Source: Lunularia cruciata
Lineage: Eukaryota; Streptophyta; Marchantiopsida; Lunulariales; Lunulariaceae
Assembly: GCA_948567375.1 (NCBI GenBank)
Contig: OX419758.1
Coordinates: 36,151,001-36,215,000, forward strand
DNA length: 64,000 nucleotides
Direction: 5' to 3'
This document shows positions 11,652 through 20,078 of this stretch, piece by piece. The notes under the pieces were generated by a model. That model made no database searches, had not been told where the DNA came from, and saw only the letters and a list, made by a program, of their open reading frames with translations. Each line of letters opens with the position of its first letter. The first letter of the stretch is position 1. Both the position numbers and the translations under genes were made by a program.

Positions 11652-12312
11652 TCAAGTACATCTAGGACATAACCACTATCCTTGAGGAGCCACCGTGAGG
11701 GGAGGAGTCATACATGCCATATACCATCCTCTCAAACAGCAAACACACACTAACATAATAGCAGCTCCACCAGAAGAGCCACATAACATACACATTAAGC
11801 CTGCACGTACAAGTGCCAAGCTTGGGTCCATAGTACCATCAATGTTTGGGAGGTAGCATGGTGCACAATTGCGCACATGATCCTTCCAAACAACACCATC
11901 ATGTCCTTCTAACACAAGGACTCCAAATGGAAAAACCTCACGCACTCTCAAGATAGTGTAGCCAGTCAAAACATCAAGTGTCGTCAGTGCTATCTATTGT
12001 AGATATACATAGTCCTGGATGAAATTGATGGATCGAGGGTCTATAATCTCCTCCTCAAATGGAAGCATAGCGTAAAGTATCTCTATGTTGAGCAATCGCG
12101 TAGTTCTCAAAGGCCATTGGCATCACTCTCCAAAAGATCTCTGCCCATTGAGAACATACGCTCATCCATACATCAGGGTCATCCAAGTCTAAAACTACAG
12201 TAGCATCCCGACAAATGGCTGTAGGTAAATCTGGATCTTGTCCATAGAGTAGAAAGTACGGAGAGAAGGATGCTAAGGAGCCTTGCCGGCTGAACTGATA
12301 GCCCATGGCCAA
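11652..12312 (-). pseudogene. M2 integrase C-terminus with PHD finger
   Basis: The open stretch 12055-12312 carries the integrase block 'SPYFLLYGQDPDLPTA', typical after the catalytic core in Ty3 pol. A second part (11676-11969) reads 'TILRVREVFPFGVLVLEG' and 'VWKDHVRNCAPC', then a PHD finger at about 11658-11792. This has Cys-M-L-Cys, a second zinc pair in LVCVCC, then W-[His to Tyr]-M-A-Cys, then 'TPPL', an in-frame TAG and finally Cys-P-R-Cys-Thr-stop. The spacing is that of a Cys4-His-Cys3 finger, with the His replaced here but present in M1. The stop after CPRCT is shared by M1, so it is the natural end of pol. PHD fingers in other proteins read histone H3 tails. A role in choosing integration sites is inference. 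Confidence 0.8.
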
Positions 12313-12342
12313 CTAAGGTAACTAGAGATCCCAATCTCCCAA

Positions 12343-12897
12343 GTGGCCTCTTTGCAAACCATACTTTTGCAATCCTCTCTTCACGGTCAAAACCACTCTC
12401 TCTGCAAAGCCATCTACCTCAGGGTGATCTTAGGATGTAGTACAATGATCAATCAAAGCCTTGTCACACAAGACCTGAAACTCTCCCAAAAACTTTGTAC
12501 CCTGATTAGTCAAAACCTCAGCTGGTGCACCCAAATGACTAAAAACTCAATCCAGGAATGAGTAAGCTGTCCCTTCACTAGACTTGTCAAGAAGTGCCAC
12601 CAACTTAATCCACTTGGAGAAGTGCTCCACAATCACCAAAACACTCTGCTCCTATCTTCACTCTCTGGATCTATGACCTCAATAACTCCTCCTATATGCA
12701 CTAAGAGAGATACCACCAAAGCCTCTGAAAATATACACAGAAAGGCCGATGCATGCCAACCTGGCACCATCTCCTCCACCATTTGTCTCACCATGCCAAT
12801 GTGCTCCAGTCTGACCCTGCTGGTTGGGACATTCTACTCAACCCATCTGCATCATGGTTCACCACTCCAAGTTTGTGAACAACCGTGAAATCATACT
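12343..12897 (-). pseudogene. M2 integrase core and RNase H remnants
   Basis: Plus 12300-12645 matches M1 36001-36330, which is integrase core read on the minus strand. About 450 bases present in M1 (36340-36830) are missing here near 12645. From 12897 to ~12800 the minus strand reads 'EYDFTVVHKLG' and 'NHDADGLSRM', the end of a Ty3 RNase H domain. Most of RNase H has been deleted between this and the RT end near 12905. Confidence 0.7.
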
Positions 12898-12904
12898 CCT
12901 ATAA

Positions 12905-13660
12905 AATTAGAGCCCATTGTGGGAGTTCACCAACCCAAGGAATGCTCGTACTCTACTCACATCCGTAGGCCAAGGAATACGTGCAATAACCTCCACCTTG
13001 GTCTGCTGAACACCAAGTCCTCCCGGGTAGATAATGTGACCCAAATACTCAACCTGCTTGTGGAAGAACCTACACTTCCCAGGATGTAATTTGAGTCCAT
13101 GAGATCTCAACCTCTCAAACACCTCCAACAACTATCTCTCATGCTCCTCCATAATAGTGCTATAAACCAAAATGTCATCAATATAGCACTGAGAAAAATC
13201 CAATCCAGCTAGGATCCTATCCATGACCCTCTGGAACTCAACAAGAGCGTTCTTCAACCCAAATGGTGAGAACCTCCACTGATATAACACATCCTTGCTG
13301 TGAGGGTCAATAGCTCAGAATGATATCTTGGACTTATCCTCCTCCCTAATTGGCAATTGATGATATCCCGCTCAAAGATCCAAAGTACTGAAGACCTTTG
13401 CATGCCCAATTGCATCACAAATCTCCTTCGGTGTAGGCATGGCATACCGATCAACCCTGGTCTATCGGTTGATAGGACGGTAATCTCCACACATCCACCT
13501 ATCTATGTAGTTGCCATGCATATCCTTCTTGGTTGGGCATCATTGTCGCTGATGCATACTCTCTATGTGAAATCTCCACCAAACCAGCCTCAAAAAGGTC
13601 ACTACTCCGGCTTGAAATCAATGTCCTCTCCATGTTACTATAGCAATAAGGATGTCAGAA
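12905..13660 (-). pseudogene. M2 reverse transcriptase
   Basis: Spread over two frames, the minus strand shows 'GDYRPIN', 'YAMPTP', 'FSTLDLRAGYHQLPI', 'FSPFGLKNA', a catalytic 'YIDDILVYS' (near 13165-13190), and 'HGLKLHPGKCRFF', 'VEYLGHII', 'RAFLGLVN'. These are the Ty3 RT blocks in order. Stops occur near 13317 and 13137. Upstream it is joined to the methyltransferase by a poorly conserved linker (13873-14190). Confidence 0.88.
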
Positions 13661-14184
13661 AACTGGTGTATTGCTAGTCAGCTCAATCCCTATACCAGGT
13701 CCCTTTAGAGCACCCAAATCCTTCATACTGAAGGAAAAACAACTCATATGGCTCCTCAAGAACCTCCAAACCCTCCGTCTTTCCTCTCCAATAAGCTTGG
13801 GTCCAAGATTTGGCTCCCAAGTATCCTCTTTAACTGTAGTCGGAGTGGAAGACGTACTGGCTGGTTGCTACACTAGGCCCTTGGGAGCAATAGTGTCATG
13901 CCCCCGCCTACTAGAGGTCCCAACCTCTGTGTGAAAAACTCCCTCCACTCTTCCACTCTGGCTGCAAGCTCCACAAGTCCTCTAGCTGCATCCCAAGTGG
14001 ACCAAGGGTGTAATCCAAGTAGCCCACGCTCACCTAGATGGACTCCAAGTAGACCTCTCTCCCTAGTAGCTATTAGATGTGCCCCAAGAATACCATGTCC
14101 ACTTGGTCCATTGCCCCCAACATGTGCCTGAATCATCTCGATAGGCATAGGGCTCACAAGTGTCCGAGAGGTGATGCCTATCAA

Positions 14185-15288
14185 GCGCATCCTAAGCTGC
14201 TCTGCCAAGCCAAGGCTCACAATCCAGGTCAAACAGTTCAGGTCCATAGCCTGACCTAACACCTAACGCTTGGATGCCTCTGACACTGCTGAAATAGCGG
14301 TAATACCGGTGCAAAAACCCATCACCCACTCTCTCTCATCAGCGTTGGGCTCCACCAACTACTGTAAATGTGAGTCCCAAACAAGTCCAAGTCGTCCCTC
14401 TCGAAAAGCATGAGAGCCTGGGAAACTCATGAGTGTGGGAAATGTGGCGCTAGGCTATCCAACTAGGTTCACCACTGCCATAGGTGACCTATCATCCCCT
14501 ACCATTGTCTGAGACTGACGTCCAACATCCAAGATGTCATCAACAAGGATGTGGTCAAGTCGCTGAATCCCATCATAAGTGTGTTGTAGGACCTCTCTGG
14601 GTAAGAGGTTCGTCCACCAAAGACAAAGACAATGAGCCCATGATCCCACTCTGGTTGCATCTAACAATACAGCAGGTCCCATCCAAGAATGGACCTGATG
14701 TGTACTCACCACCACTCTGGTGCAAGAATCACCCATCAAAGGAACATTCTCCAAAAGGTTACTTGGAGAAACGGACTGATGAACTTGGAGATGTCGTAAT
14801 ATCCGTAACATCTTTCAAAACACACTAGAACAAGGATCCTAAAGACCCAAACCGTGGCCCGCACATGTATGTCCTTGACATGGCCATCCAAAAATCACCA
14901 AGTGAATAAGCCCATGTCTCTCTAGGTCATGCGCCCCACATAAGGAAATCTCTGCTAGTAGGGCCTTCTGGTAACCTCTGACTGCTGACATTGGTAATAA
15001 CTCCGGGTACTGATAGGCCAAGTGTGCCAAATGATGTATAGAGACTCACCTAGCAGTCTCATATCTCTCTACATACAAGTACCTCTGTACTCGGATACCC
15101 GCTTTTAACACTACAGCTAGTCTGATGCTGATCCCACCAAACAACTCCAATAGGCATATCTCCTTGACTAGATACTGCCAAGCAATGAGTGTGGTATCTA
15201 GAGGTGTCAAAGAAATTGCCTTTGGAGGCTCATCCTCACACTCATCTCCTAATGGTATGAAGGCTCCACTCCAAGCCTGTTGCACCAA
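14185..15288 (-). pseudogene. Retrotransposon-encoded C5-cytosine DNA methyltransferase domain
   Basis: One minus-strand reading frame covers about 360 codons with at least six point stops (around 15046, 14839, 14815, 14455, 14355, 14263) and no frameshift. It shows the C5-methyltransferase motifs in canonical order: motif I LLELFGG (ELFGG at 15133-15147), motif IV GWPCQGH with the catalytic-Cys PCQ (14875-14883), motif VI LLENVP (14740-14751), a motif VIII-like basic/WWTNL block, motif IX ADERE..MGF (ERE at 14329-14337) and motif X GQAMD (14242-14256). The family transfers methyl from S-adenosylmethionine to carbon 5 of cytosine. Canonical order argues against the rearranged plant DRM catalytic order. 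It lies between protease and RT of M2, so it was part of the polyprotein. At least one stop looks like a CGA-to-TGA change, as expected when a methylated copy decays. Confidence 0.88.
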
Positions 15289-15300
15289 CTGATCTGCATG

Positions 15301-15719
15301 CTACTGCAACACCTCCTCTAAACTCCACAATGGAACATCCAAGGTGGATGGAATAATCCCAGTCATACTCCAAAGCCGAGTTATCTCCTCTGGTATTGGA
15401 GTATCCTCTACATGGGCATTCCCCTCCAATAAGTCACCAGGCCAAGTAATTGTACCATTGAAAGCTAAAACTGATGTTGCCATGGTCCCAAACTGTAGTG
15501 AGCCAAGACTACCACTACTGAAGCGTGCTAGTAGGCAACATACCGTCCCTTACCTGCCTACCAACCAGGTCTATAAGAGGCTGTCTCCTCCCAATAGTCA
15601 ATGTTGAAACCCATGGGGCATAACACTGCTCTCCCAACTAGCACATCATATGACTCAGCTATTGTTGCAATAGCCTGAGCTCTCACCATCGAGCTATCAG
15701 TCAGATGACCAGGCTGAAC
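15301..15719 (-). pseudogene. M2 protease C-terminus and linker to the methyltransferase
   Basis: From 15719 the minus strand reads 'SYDVLVGRAVLCPMGF' and 'DYWEETASYRPGW', the end of an aspartic protease. This continues the fragment at 23525-23690 on the other side of G1. A linker with 'MTGIIPSTLDVPLWSLEE' (15301-15483) then leads in the same frame into the methyltransferase, with one TAG at 15301-15303. The linker is not a domain I recognise. Confidence 0.75.
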
Positions 15720-16398
15720 TGTAACACCCATTTGTGCATGTGTGTGGTATTGTGATATTTAGCTTGGTATTACAAGTACTTAAGAGATATTATTTATATA
15801 GAGATAAAGGATGGTTCTATATTAGTCATGGTTAGCTAAAGTTAGTCATAGCTAAGATAGATGGGACCTTACTTTAGAGGAAGTAGAAAAGATGAGCACC
15901 ACTATTTTGGATTTTAGTGTGTTGACTTGGTATTATTCCTAGGTGTTTGGCTTTGGGGAAAGAGTTGAGAACTCTTGGGCCCGCAAGCCTTTTTGTTTTG
16001 GATTCTTCTTTAGTCCAAGGATAGCCCATGTGAAGGAATCCTTGCTTTAGTGGTTGGGTCAAGATAAGGGGAATATGCCCATGTGAATGGATATTCCTTT
16101 CTACTTTTTGACTTTACTTGACTTTTAGTCTAGTAACTTGAGTTACTACGGTAATTAGTAACTTTGGTACGTAACTATTTCACAAGTATATAAACAAGGA
16201 GTGAGGAGGTACTCATCATCCTTTCATTTGCAACTATCTCTCTCTCATTGAGTTCTCTAGTGAGCAATGTCTTGAGTCTTGGAGTGTTGGCCTTGGAGGA
16301 GTATGATGGAGTTGGGGTTCCTTGCCTTCTTAGTCCATGGTGCGCTACCATAATAGCCATCAGAGGTTCATCCTGAGTGAGAGACAGGCCGGCTCACA
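15720..16398 (+). repeat. G1 5' LTR
   Basis: It begins TGTAACACCC and ends GGCCGGCTCACA. It appears base-for-base the same as 22842-23520. Compared with G0 and G2 it lacks a 14-base segment (accacatgcttagg-like) after 'caagataag', in both LTRs, so the loss preceded insertion. Confidence 0.95.
16187..16194 (+). promoter_or_regulatory. G1 LTR TATA box
   Basis: TATATAAA lies about 210 bases before the LTR end, in the only good position in the LTR. The same motif is at 23309-23316, and TATATAAG at 55058-55065 in G2. Transcription would start roughly 30 bases downstream, an inference from plant promoters. Confidence 0.65.
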
Positions 16399-16402
16399 TT
16401 TT

Positions 16403-16420
16403 TGGTTCCGTTGCCGGGAC
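16403..16420 (+). promoter_or_regulatory. G1 primer-binding site
   Basis: TGGTTCCGTTGCCGGGAC begins four bases after the LTR. It resembles the tRNA-Asp-type site of Athila-like elements (TGGCGCCGTTGCCGGGGA) but differs at several positions, so the primer tRNA is uncertain. Confidence 0.65.
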
Positions 16421-16439
16421 CTCTCTAGAAGGCAAGATA

Positions 16440-16610
16440 ATGTTCCGCGTCCAATTCTACATTAGGCAGAAGGAGGCTATGAGAGCTCACTTGGAGAGAA
16501 CATTAGGAGAGGAGAGGGCTGAACTTATGTTAGAGAACCAAGATCCATTTGTATACCCTGTAGTTCATTATGATGTCTTTGAGGTGATTTTGTACATCTT
16601 GTACACATGA
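16440..16610 (+). CDS. Small leader ORF of the G family (56 aa)
   Basis: This begins at the ATG of 'MFRVQFYIRQKEAM' and ends before TGA at 16608-16610. G2 has the same ORF at 55312-55482 with an identical product, and G0 keeps recognisable remains near 32150-32300 (minus). I do not recognise the product. It is helical and charged in its first half and hydrophobic at the end. It may only be leader sequence that happens to be open. Conservation across two copies of one young family is weak evidence for coding. Confidence 0.35.
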   Translation: MFRVQFYIRQKEAMRAHLERTLGEERAELMLENQDPFVYPVVHYDVFEVILYILYT

Positions 16611-17258
16611 GAGGAATTGGAGAGATTGTGTGAGGTGGATTGCAGATTTTGGGGATTAAGGTGATTTTGGGCAAAATCTCAAGTTTGAGATCTGGACTTG
16701 AGATTTCTACACATGATAGCTTGGGTTATCTTTCAATTAGCACACTTGAAATTATTGAGAGAGCTTCTATGCGCATTGGGCTAGAATTTTTGAAAGGTGA
16801 TAGGGTAAAGTGCTCCCGCAACTGCATGCTCTCTGGAAAATTGTACAGAGTCTGCCATTTCTTCAATTTTCAGTGAATCGTCCTGAACATTTCCAAGAAA
16901 ATTCAGTGCATTGTATCCTACCTGCTGCCACAAAAATTACAGAGAGATAGTTTTTGTGCAGGGCATTATGAGTTTTTGAAGTGAGGGGGGTGGTTTTCAG
17001 ACCAAATCTGAAATATGGGTGCTGAATAGAAAGGTGTCTAGGCCAAATGGCTCGATGAAAAGATCTAAAATTTTGCAGGGAGGGACGCCCTAAAGTTGTG
17101 ATCAAGTGTGGAAAATTTCAGAGGACTGTGACATATTTGTTGGGAGATTTGAGTGACATTGTGAGGAAGGGTCAATTCTGCAGAGTGGAGATCTCATGCA
17201 TGAGAAGTTTGAGATCAACAAAAAGCATGTTTGAGTGTTTAGATTCATCTTTGGGAAC
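16611..17258 (+). other. G1 leader between the small ORF and the zinc-knuckle ORF
   Basis: About 650 bases of untranslated leader, matched in G2 (55483-56129) and, more distantly, in G0. No domain is visible. The stretch could carry packaging signals, but I cannot show this. Confidence 0.6.
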
Positions 17259-17732
17259 ATGGAGGGTCATCAAGAGTGGAAATTGAGATTATGCAAGGTT
17301 CCCCAAGGGTTTGAGGTGATTGTAGGGGTGGATTTGAGGAAAAGAGAGTTTACAATAGAATTTGAAGAGAGTGTTGAGAGGATCCAAAAACCTACACCAC
17401 TTGGAGGAAAGAGTGAGTCTAAGTGCTTTCTATGTGGAGAGAAGGGACATAAGGCAAGTTCATGTCCATTAACCTTTGAGAGCAAGAGATTGAAGGAAAG
17501 GAGAGGCTTACTTGACTTGGGTTTGCATGTTGGACCTTCTTCACCAAGATTGGGAGGGAGAAGATCTAAGACCAAGGAGTTGTGTGAGGTTTGTGGAGTT
17601 GAAGGACTTCCAAAAGGACATGAGTGTAGTGGAGTAAAAGCAATTTTGGAAACTTTGGTGAAGGATCTTGGAGAGAGTCTTAGTACAGCTACAGAAATAC
17701 TACCACCTTCATCAGCTAGTTCTCAAGATTAG
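17259..17732 (+). CDS. Zinc-knuckle accessory ORF upstream of gag (157 aa)
   Basis: The start is the ATG of 'MEGHQEWKLRL', which is shared with G2 (56130-56603) and nearly so with G0 (31374, minus). The product has a basic/hydrophobic N-terminal half ('VPQGFEVIVGVDLRKREF'), a CX2CX4HX4C knuckle (CFLCGEKGHKASSC, about residues 57-70) and a second Cys cluster (CEVCGVEG...GHEC, about residues 112-126). It is separate from the gag nucleocapsid knuckle. The VDL...CX2C layout resembles the zf-CCHC_4/DUF4283-type proteins of plant LINE ORF1, which bind nucleic acid; that likeness is by eye. It ends about 230 bases before gag. Confidence 0.65.
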   Translation: MEGHQEWKLRLCKVPQGFEVIVGVDLRKREFTIEFEESVERIQKPTPLGGKSESKCFLCGEKGHKASSCPLTFESKRLKERRGLLDLGLHVGPSSPRLGGRRSKTKELCEVCGVEGLPKGHECSGVKAILETLVKDLGESLSTATEILPPSSASSQD

Positions 17733-17966
17733 TGATGGAGATAATCTTTCAACTTATGGATAAAGTATCCATGAGAGTTAGATTAATATGCACTCTAGGA
17801 TTTGATGTTGCTATAGAAATCTTGGAGCAACCTGAACCTTTTGTGTTCCCTAGAGTGGATTATTCTCAGATGGTGTTAGTCATGTATATACTCTATTAGT
17901 AATAGAGTGAGAGAAAAGAAAAGAGAAAAAAAAAATTAAGAGAAAAGAAAGATAGTGAGGGTTAAG

Positions 17967-20078
17967 ATGGGGAAACTTCCGGTTTTCTTTGGCAAGGATG
18001 GAGAAGATGTGGAGGCCTTTGTGAGAGACTTCAAGAGAGCTTGCATAGGAAACAATGAGAGGAGGAAGAATGAGTGGGCCTCATTATTACCAAATTTCTT
18101 TGAGGATGCAGCACTTACATGGTATGAGTCAGAATACCAAAAGAGAGAGAGGAGAGAGGGGGAAGAGGAGTCTTGGGAGACTTTGACTTCAGCACTCATT
18201 GAGAACTTTCTTCCTGATGAGAGTTATGAGAGATTGATGAGTGAGGTTACATTTCTCAAGCAAGGAGATGGAGAGAAAGTGAGGGTCTATGTGGAAAGAG
18301 TGGAAAAGTTGGAGTCTAGATTTCGCATAGTGTTGAGGAAGGGTGGGGATGATGTGGAGACTACAATGATTGGCATAGGGGCCATGCTCACCAAGAATTT
18401 TGTGGGAGGATTGAGACCACAAATTAGAAGCAAGGTGAGATATGAGAAACCTTCTTCCAAGGTTGAAGCTATCAAGATCGCAATTCGTATGGAGGAGAGT
18501 TTGGAAGGGGATGAGAGTGATTTGGTGGTGAAGGAGGTTGTGCATCCTCCTCAAGGCTACAAGTATGGTGGAACTTCTGATACTTTGGTGACAAGGGTTG
18601 CACCACAAGTAGTAGTTGCTCCAATTCTTGCACCTCCACCAAAAGATCCACTCCAAACCATCACAGAACAACTTGCGGATCTCAAGATCAATGTGGTGCA
18701 ACTATGGGAGAAGAGAGAGGTGGATCAGAATGTAGGGAGAGGACCTAGGAGTTATGGAAACTATCCATATAGAGGAGGCCAACCAGCCAACAATTTCAAT
18801 GATAGAAATTGTTTTGGTTGTGGAGGAAGAGGCCATATCCAAAGGAATTGCCCAAATTCCACTTACCATGGAGGAAGGGGTTATGAGGGAGCCAATAGAG
18901 GGAAAGAGGGAGGTAGTGAAACCCAAGTGGCTCCTAATCCCAACAAAGGTAAGGGGATAGCATCCATAGATGTGGTTGAGAGCAAGTATGAGAAGGGAGA
19001 GTGCTCAAACTCCAAGGGTCTTAATTTGGAGCTTTTGGCACAAGAGAAGAAGAGAGCTCGTTTTGCAGAGGATGTTCACTCTTCTCAAGGATTTACTTCA
19101 AGCAAGGATACTCCTATGTCTACTAGGAGCACTCGCACCTCAACACCATCAACAACAAAGACTCCAAGGAAGAAGTTGGGGATGGAGGACTTCTTGATCT
19201 CAAAGCAACAATGGAACTACAATGTGTTGGAGGATGTTGGAAGTCACAAGGCTAACATCACAGTGGGACAATTAATTGCTTTGAACCCTACCTTGAGAAA
19301 GGAGCTTAGAGGTGGTTTGGGTTCTACAAGGAGCAAAAAGAAGAAGAAGGCAAAAGTTCCAGTATCAATGGGGGTGGTGGATGCCAAGCCAGCACCATGG
19401 GAGGCTTGTGAATATGCCTCCAAGATTGATGTGAGAGTGAATGGTCACAACATCAAGGATGCATTGGTTGATGGAGGATCAGCAGTGAATGCCATGTCAG
19501 AAAGGTTGATGAAGAAGTTGGGTATGATACCCTCAAGACCTTCAACATTTGTGGTGAGCATGGCAAACAAGCAACAAGTTCGACCAGTAGGGGTGATGGA
19601 TAAGGTGGTAGTTTCAATTATGGGAGTTCAAAATCTCATGACTTTCCAAGTCTTGAAGGATTCAAGCTATGACTTACTTCTTGGGAGGCCATGGTTGAGA
19701 GCAGCACGCACAACTGATCGATGGCACAAAGGGTACTTGAGGATTGGGCCATCAAACCATAGAGTCACTGTTCCTGTGACTAACACCACCAACACTTCAC
19801 ATTCAGATACCCCATCTTCTAATTATTGGGAATCAGATTCTGAAGAAGGAGCTTCAGGTGTGGACACAAGCATGGAAGAGGAGACTTCCACGGAGGAAGA
19901 TGAATCTGAATCTGATTCAGATGTGTATCCCTTGTGTGCTATGGATTTTGCACCTAAGCCAGAGGTTTTGAAGGACCCAAATAAATCACCATTGACACTT
20001 GAGGAGGTAGAGAGAAGGTTATCTACCCTCAAGTATGGCCCAAATGTTACCAAGGAGGAGAAGGTGAGATTTGAGTAG
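17967..20078 (+). CDS. G1 gag-protease polyprotein (703 aa), ending at UAG
   Basis: The start is the ATG of 'MGKLPVFFGKDGED', because G2 begins at the same codon; an upstream GTG in frame is not needed. Residues ~15-150 are a retrotransposon gag region ('FFEDAALTWYESE'). A CX2CX4HX4C nucleocapsid knuckle is at residues 282-295 (nt 18810-18851). The aspartic protease has D502-G-G-S ('LVDGGSAVN') and 'YDLLLGRPWL'. The C-terminus is Ser/Glu-rich. Gag forms the particle and the protease cleaves the polyprotein. The frame stops at UAG 20076-20078 and the same frame resumes directly as pol. Confidence 0.92.
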   Translation: MGKLPVFFGKDGEDVEAFVRDFKRACIGNNERRKNEWASLLPNFFEDAALTWYESEYQKRERREGEEESWETLTSALIENFLPDESYERLMSEVTFLKQGDGEKVRVYVERVEKLESRFRIVLRKGGDDVETTMIGIGAMLTKNFVGGLRPQIRSKVRYEKPSSKVEAIKIAIRMEESLEGDESDLVVKEVVHPPQGYKYGGTSDTLVTRVAPQVVVAPILAPPPKDPLQTITEQLADLKINVVQLWEKREVDQNVGRGPRSYGNYPYRGGQPANNFNDRNCFGCGGRGHIQRNCPNSTYHGGRGYEGANRGKEGGSETQVAPNPNKGKGIASIDVVESKYEKGECSNSKGLNLELLAQEKKRARFAEDVHSSQGFTSSKDTPMSTRSTRTSTPSTTKTPRKKLGMEDFLISKQQWNYNVLEDVGSHKANITVGQLIALNPTLRKELRGGLGSTRSKKKKKAKVPVSMGVVDAKPAPWEACEYASKIDVRVNGHNIKDALVDGGSAVNAMSERLMKKLGMIPSRPSTFVVSMANKQQVRPVGVMDKVVVSIMGVQNLMTFQVLKDSSYDLLLGRPWLRAARTTDRWHKGYLRIGPSNHRVTVPVTNTTNTSHSDTPSSNYWESDSEEGASGVDTSMEEETSTEEDESESDSDVYPLCAMDFAPKPEVLKDPNKSPLTLEEVERRLSTLKYGPNVTKEEKVRFE
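20076..20078 (+). promoter_or_regulatory. In-frame UAG between protease and RT
   Basis: From 17967 to 22793 there is one reading frame interrupted only by this codon. G2 has the same UAG with the same neighbours (ttt gag TAG att ttc). It may be a suppressible stop limiting pol, as UAG does between gag and pol in murine leukaemia-type retroviruses, or a founder mutation. Confidence 0.55.

Noticed and set aside
17955-17966. Upstream GTG as the start of G1 gag
   Set aside because: The ATG at 17967 is shared with G2, whose frame begins there; a non-ATG start is unnecessary.
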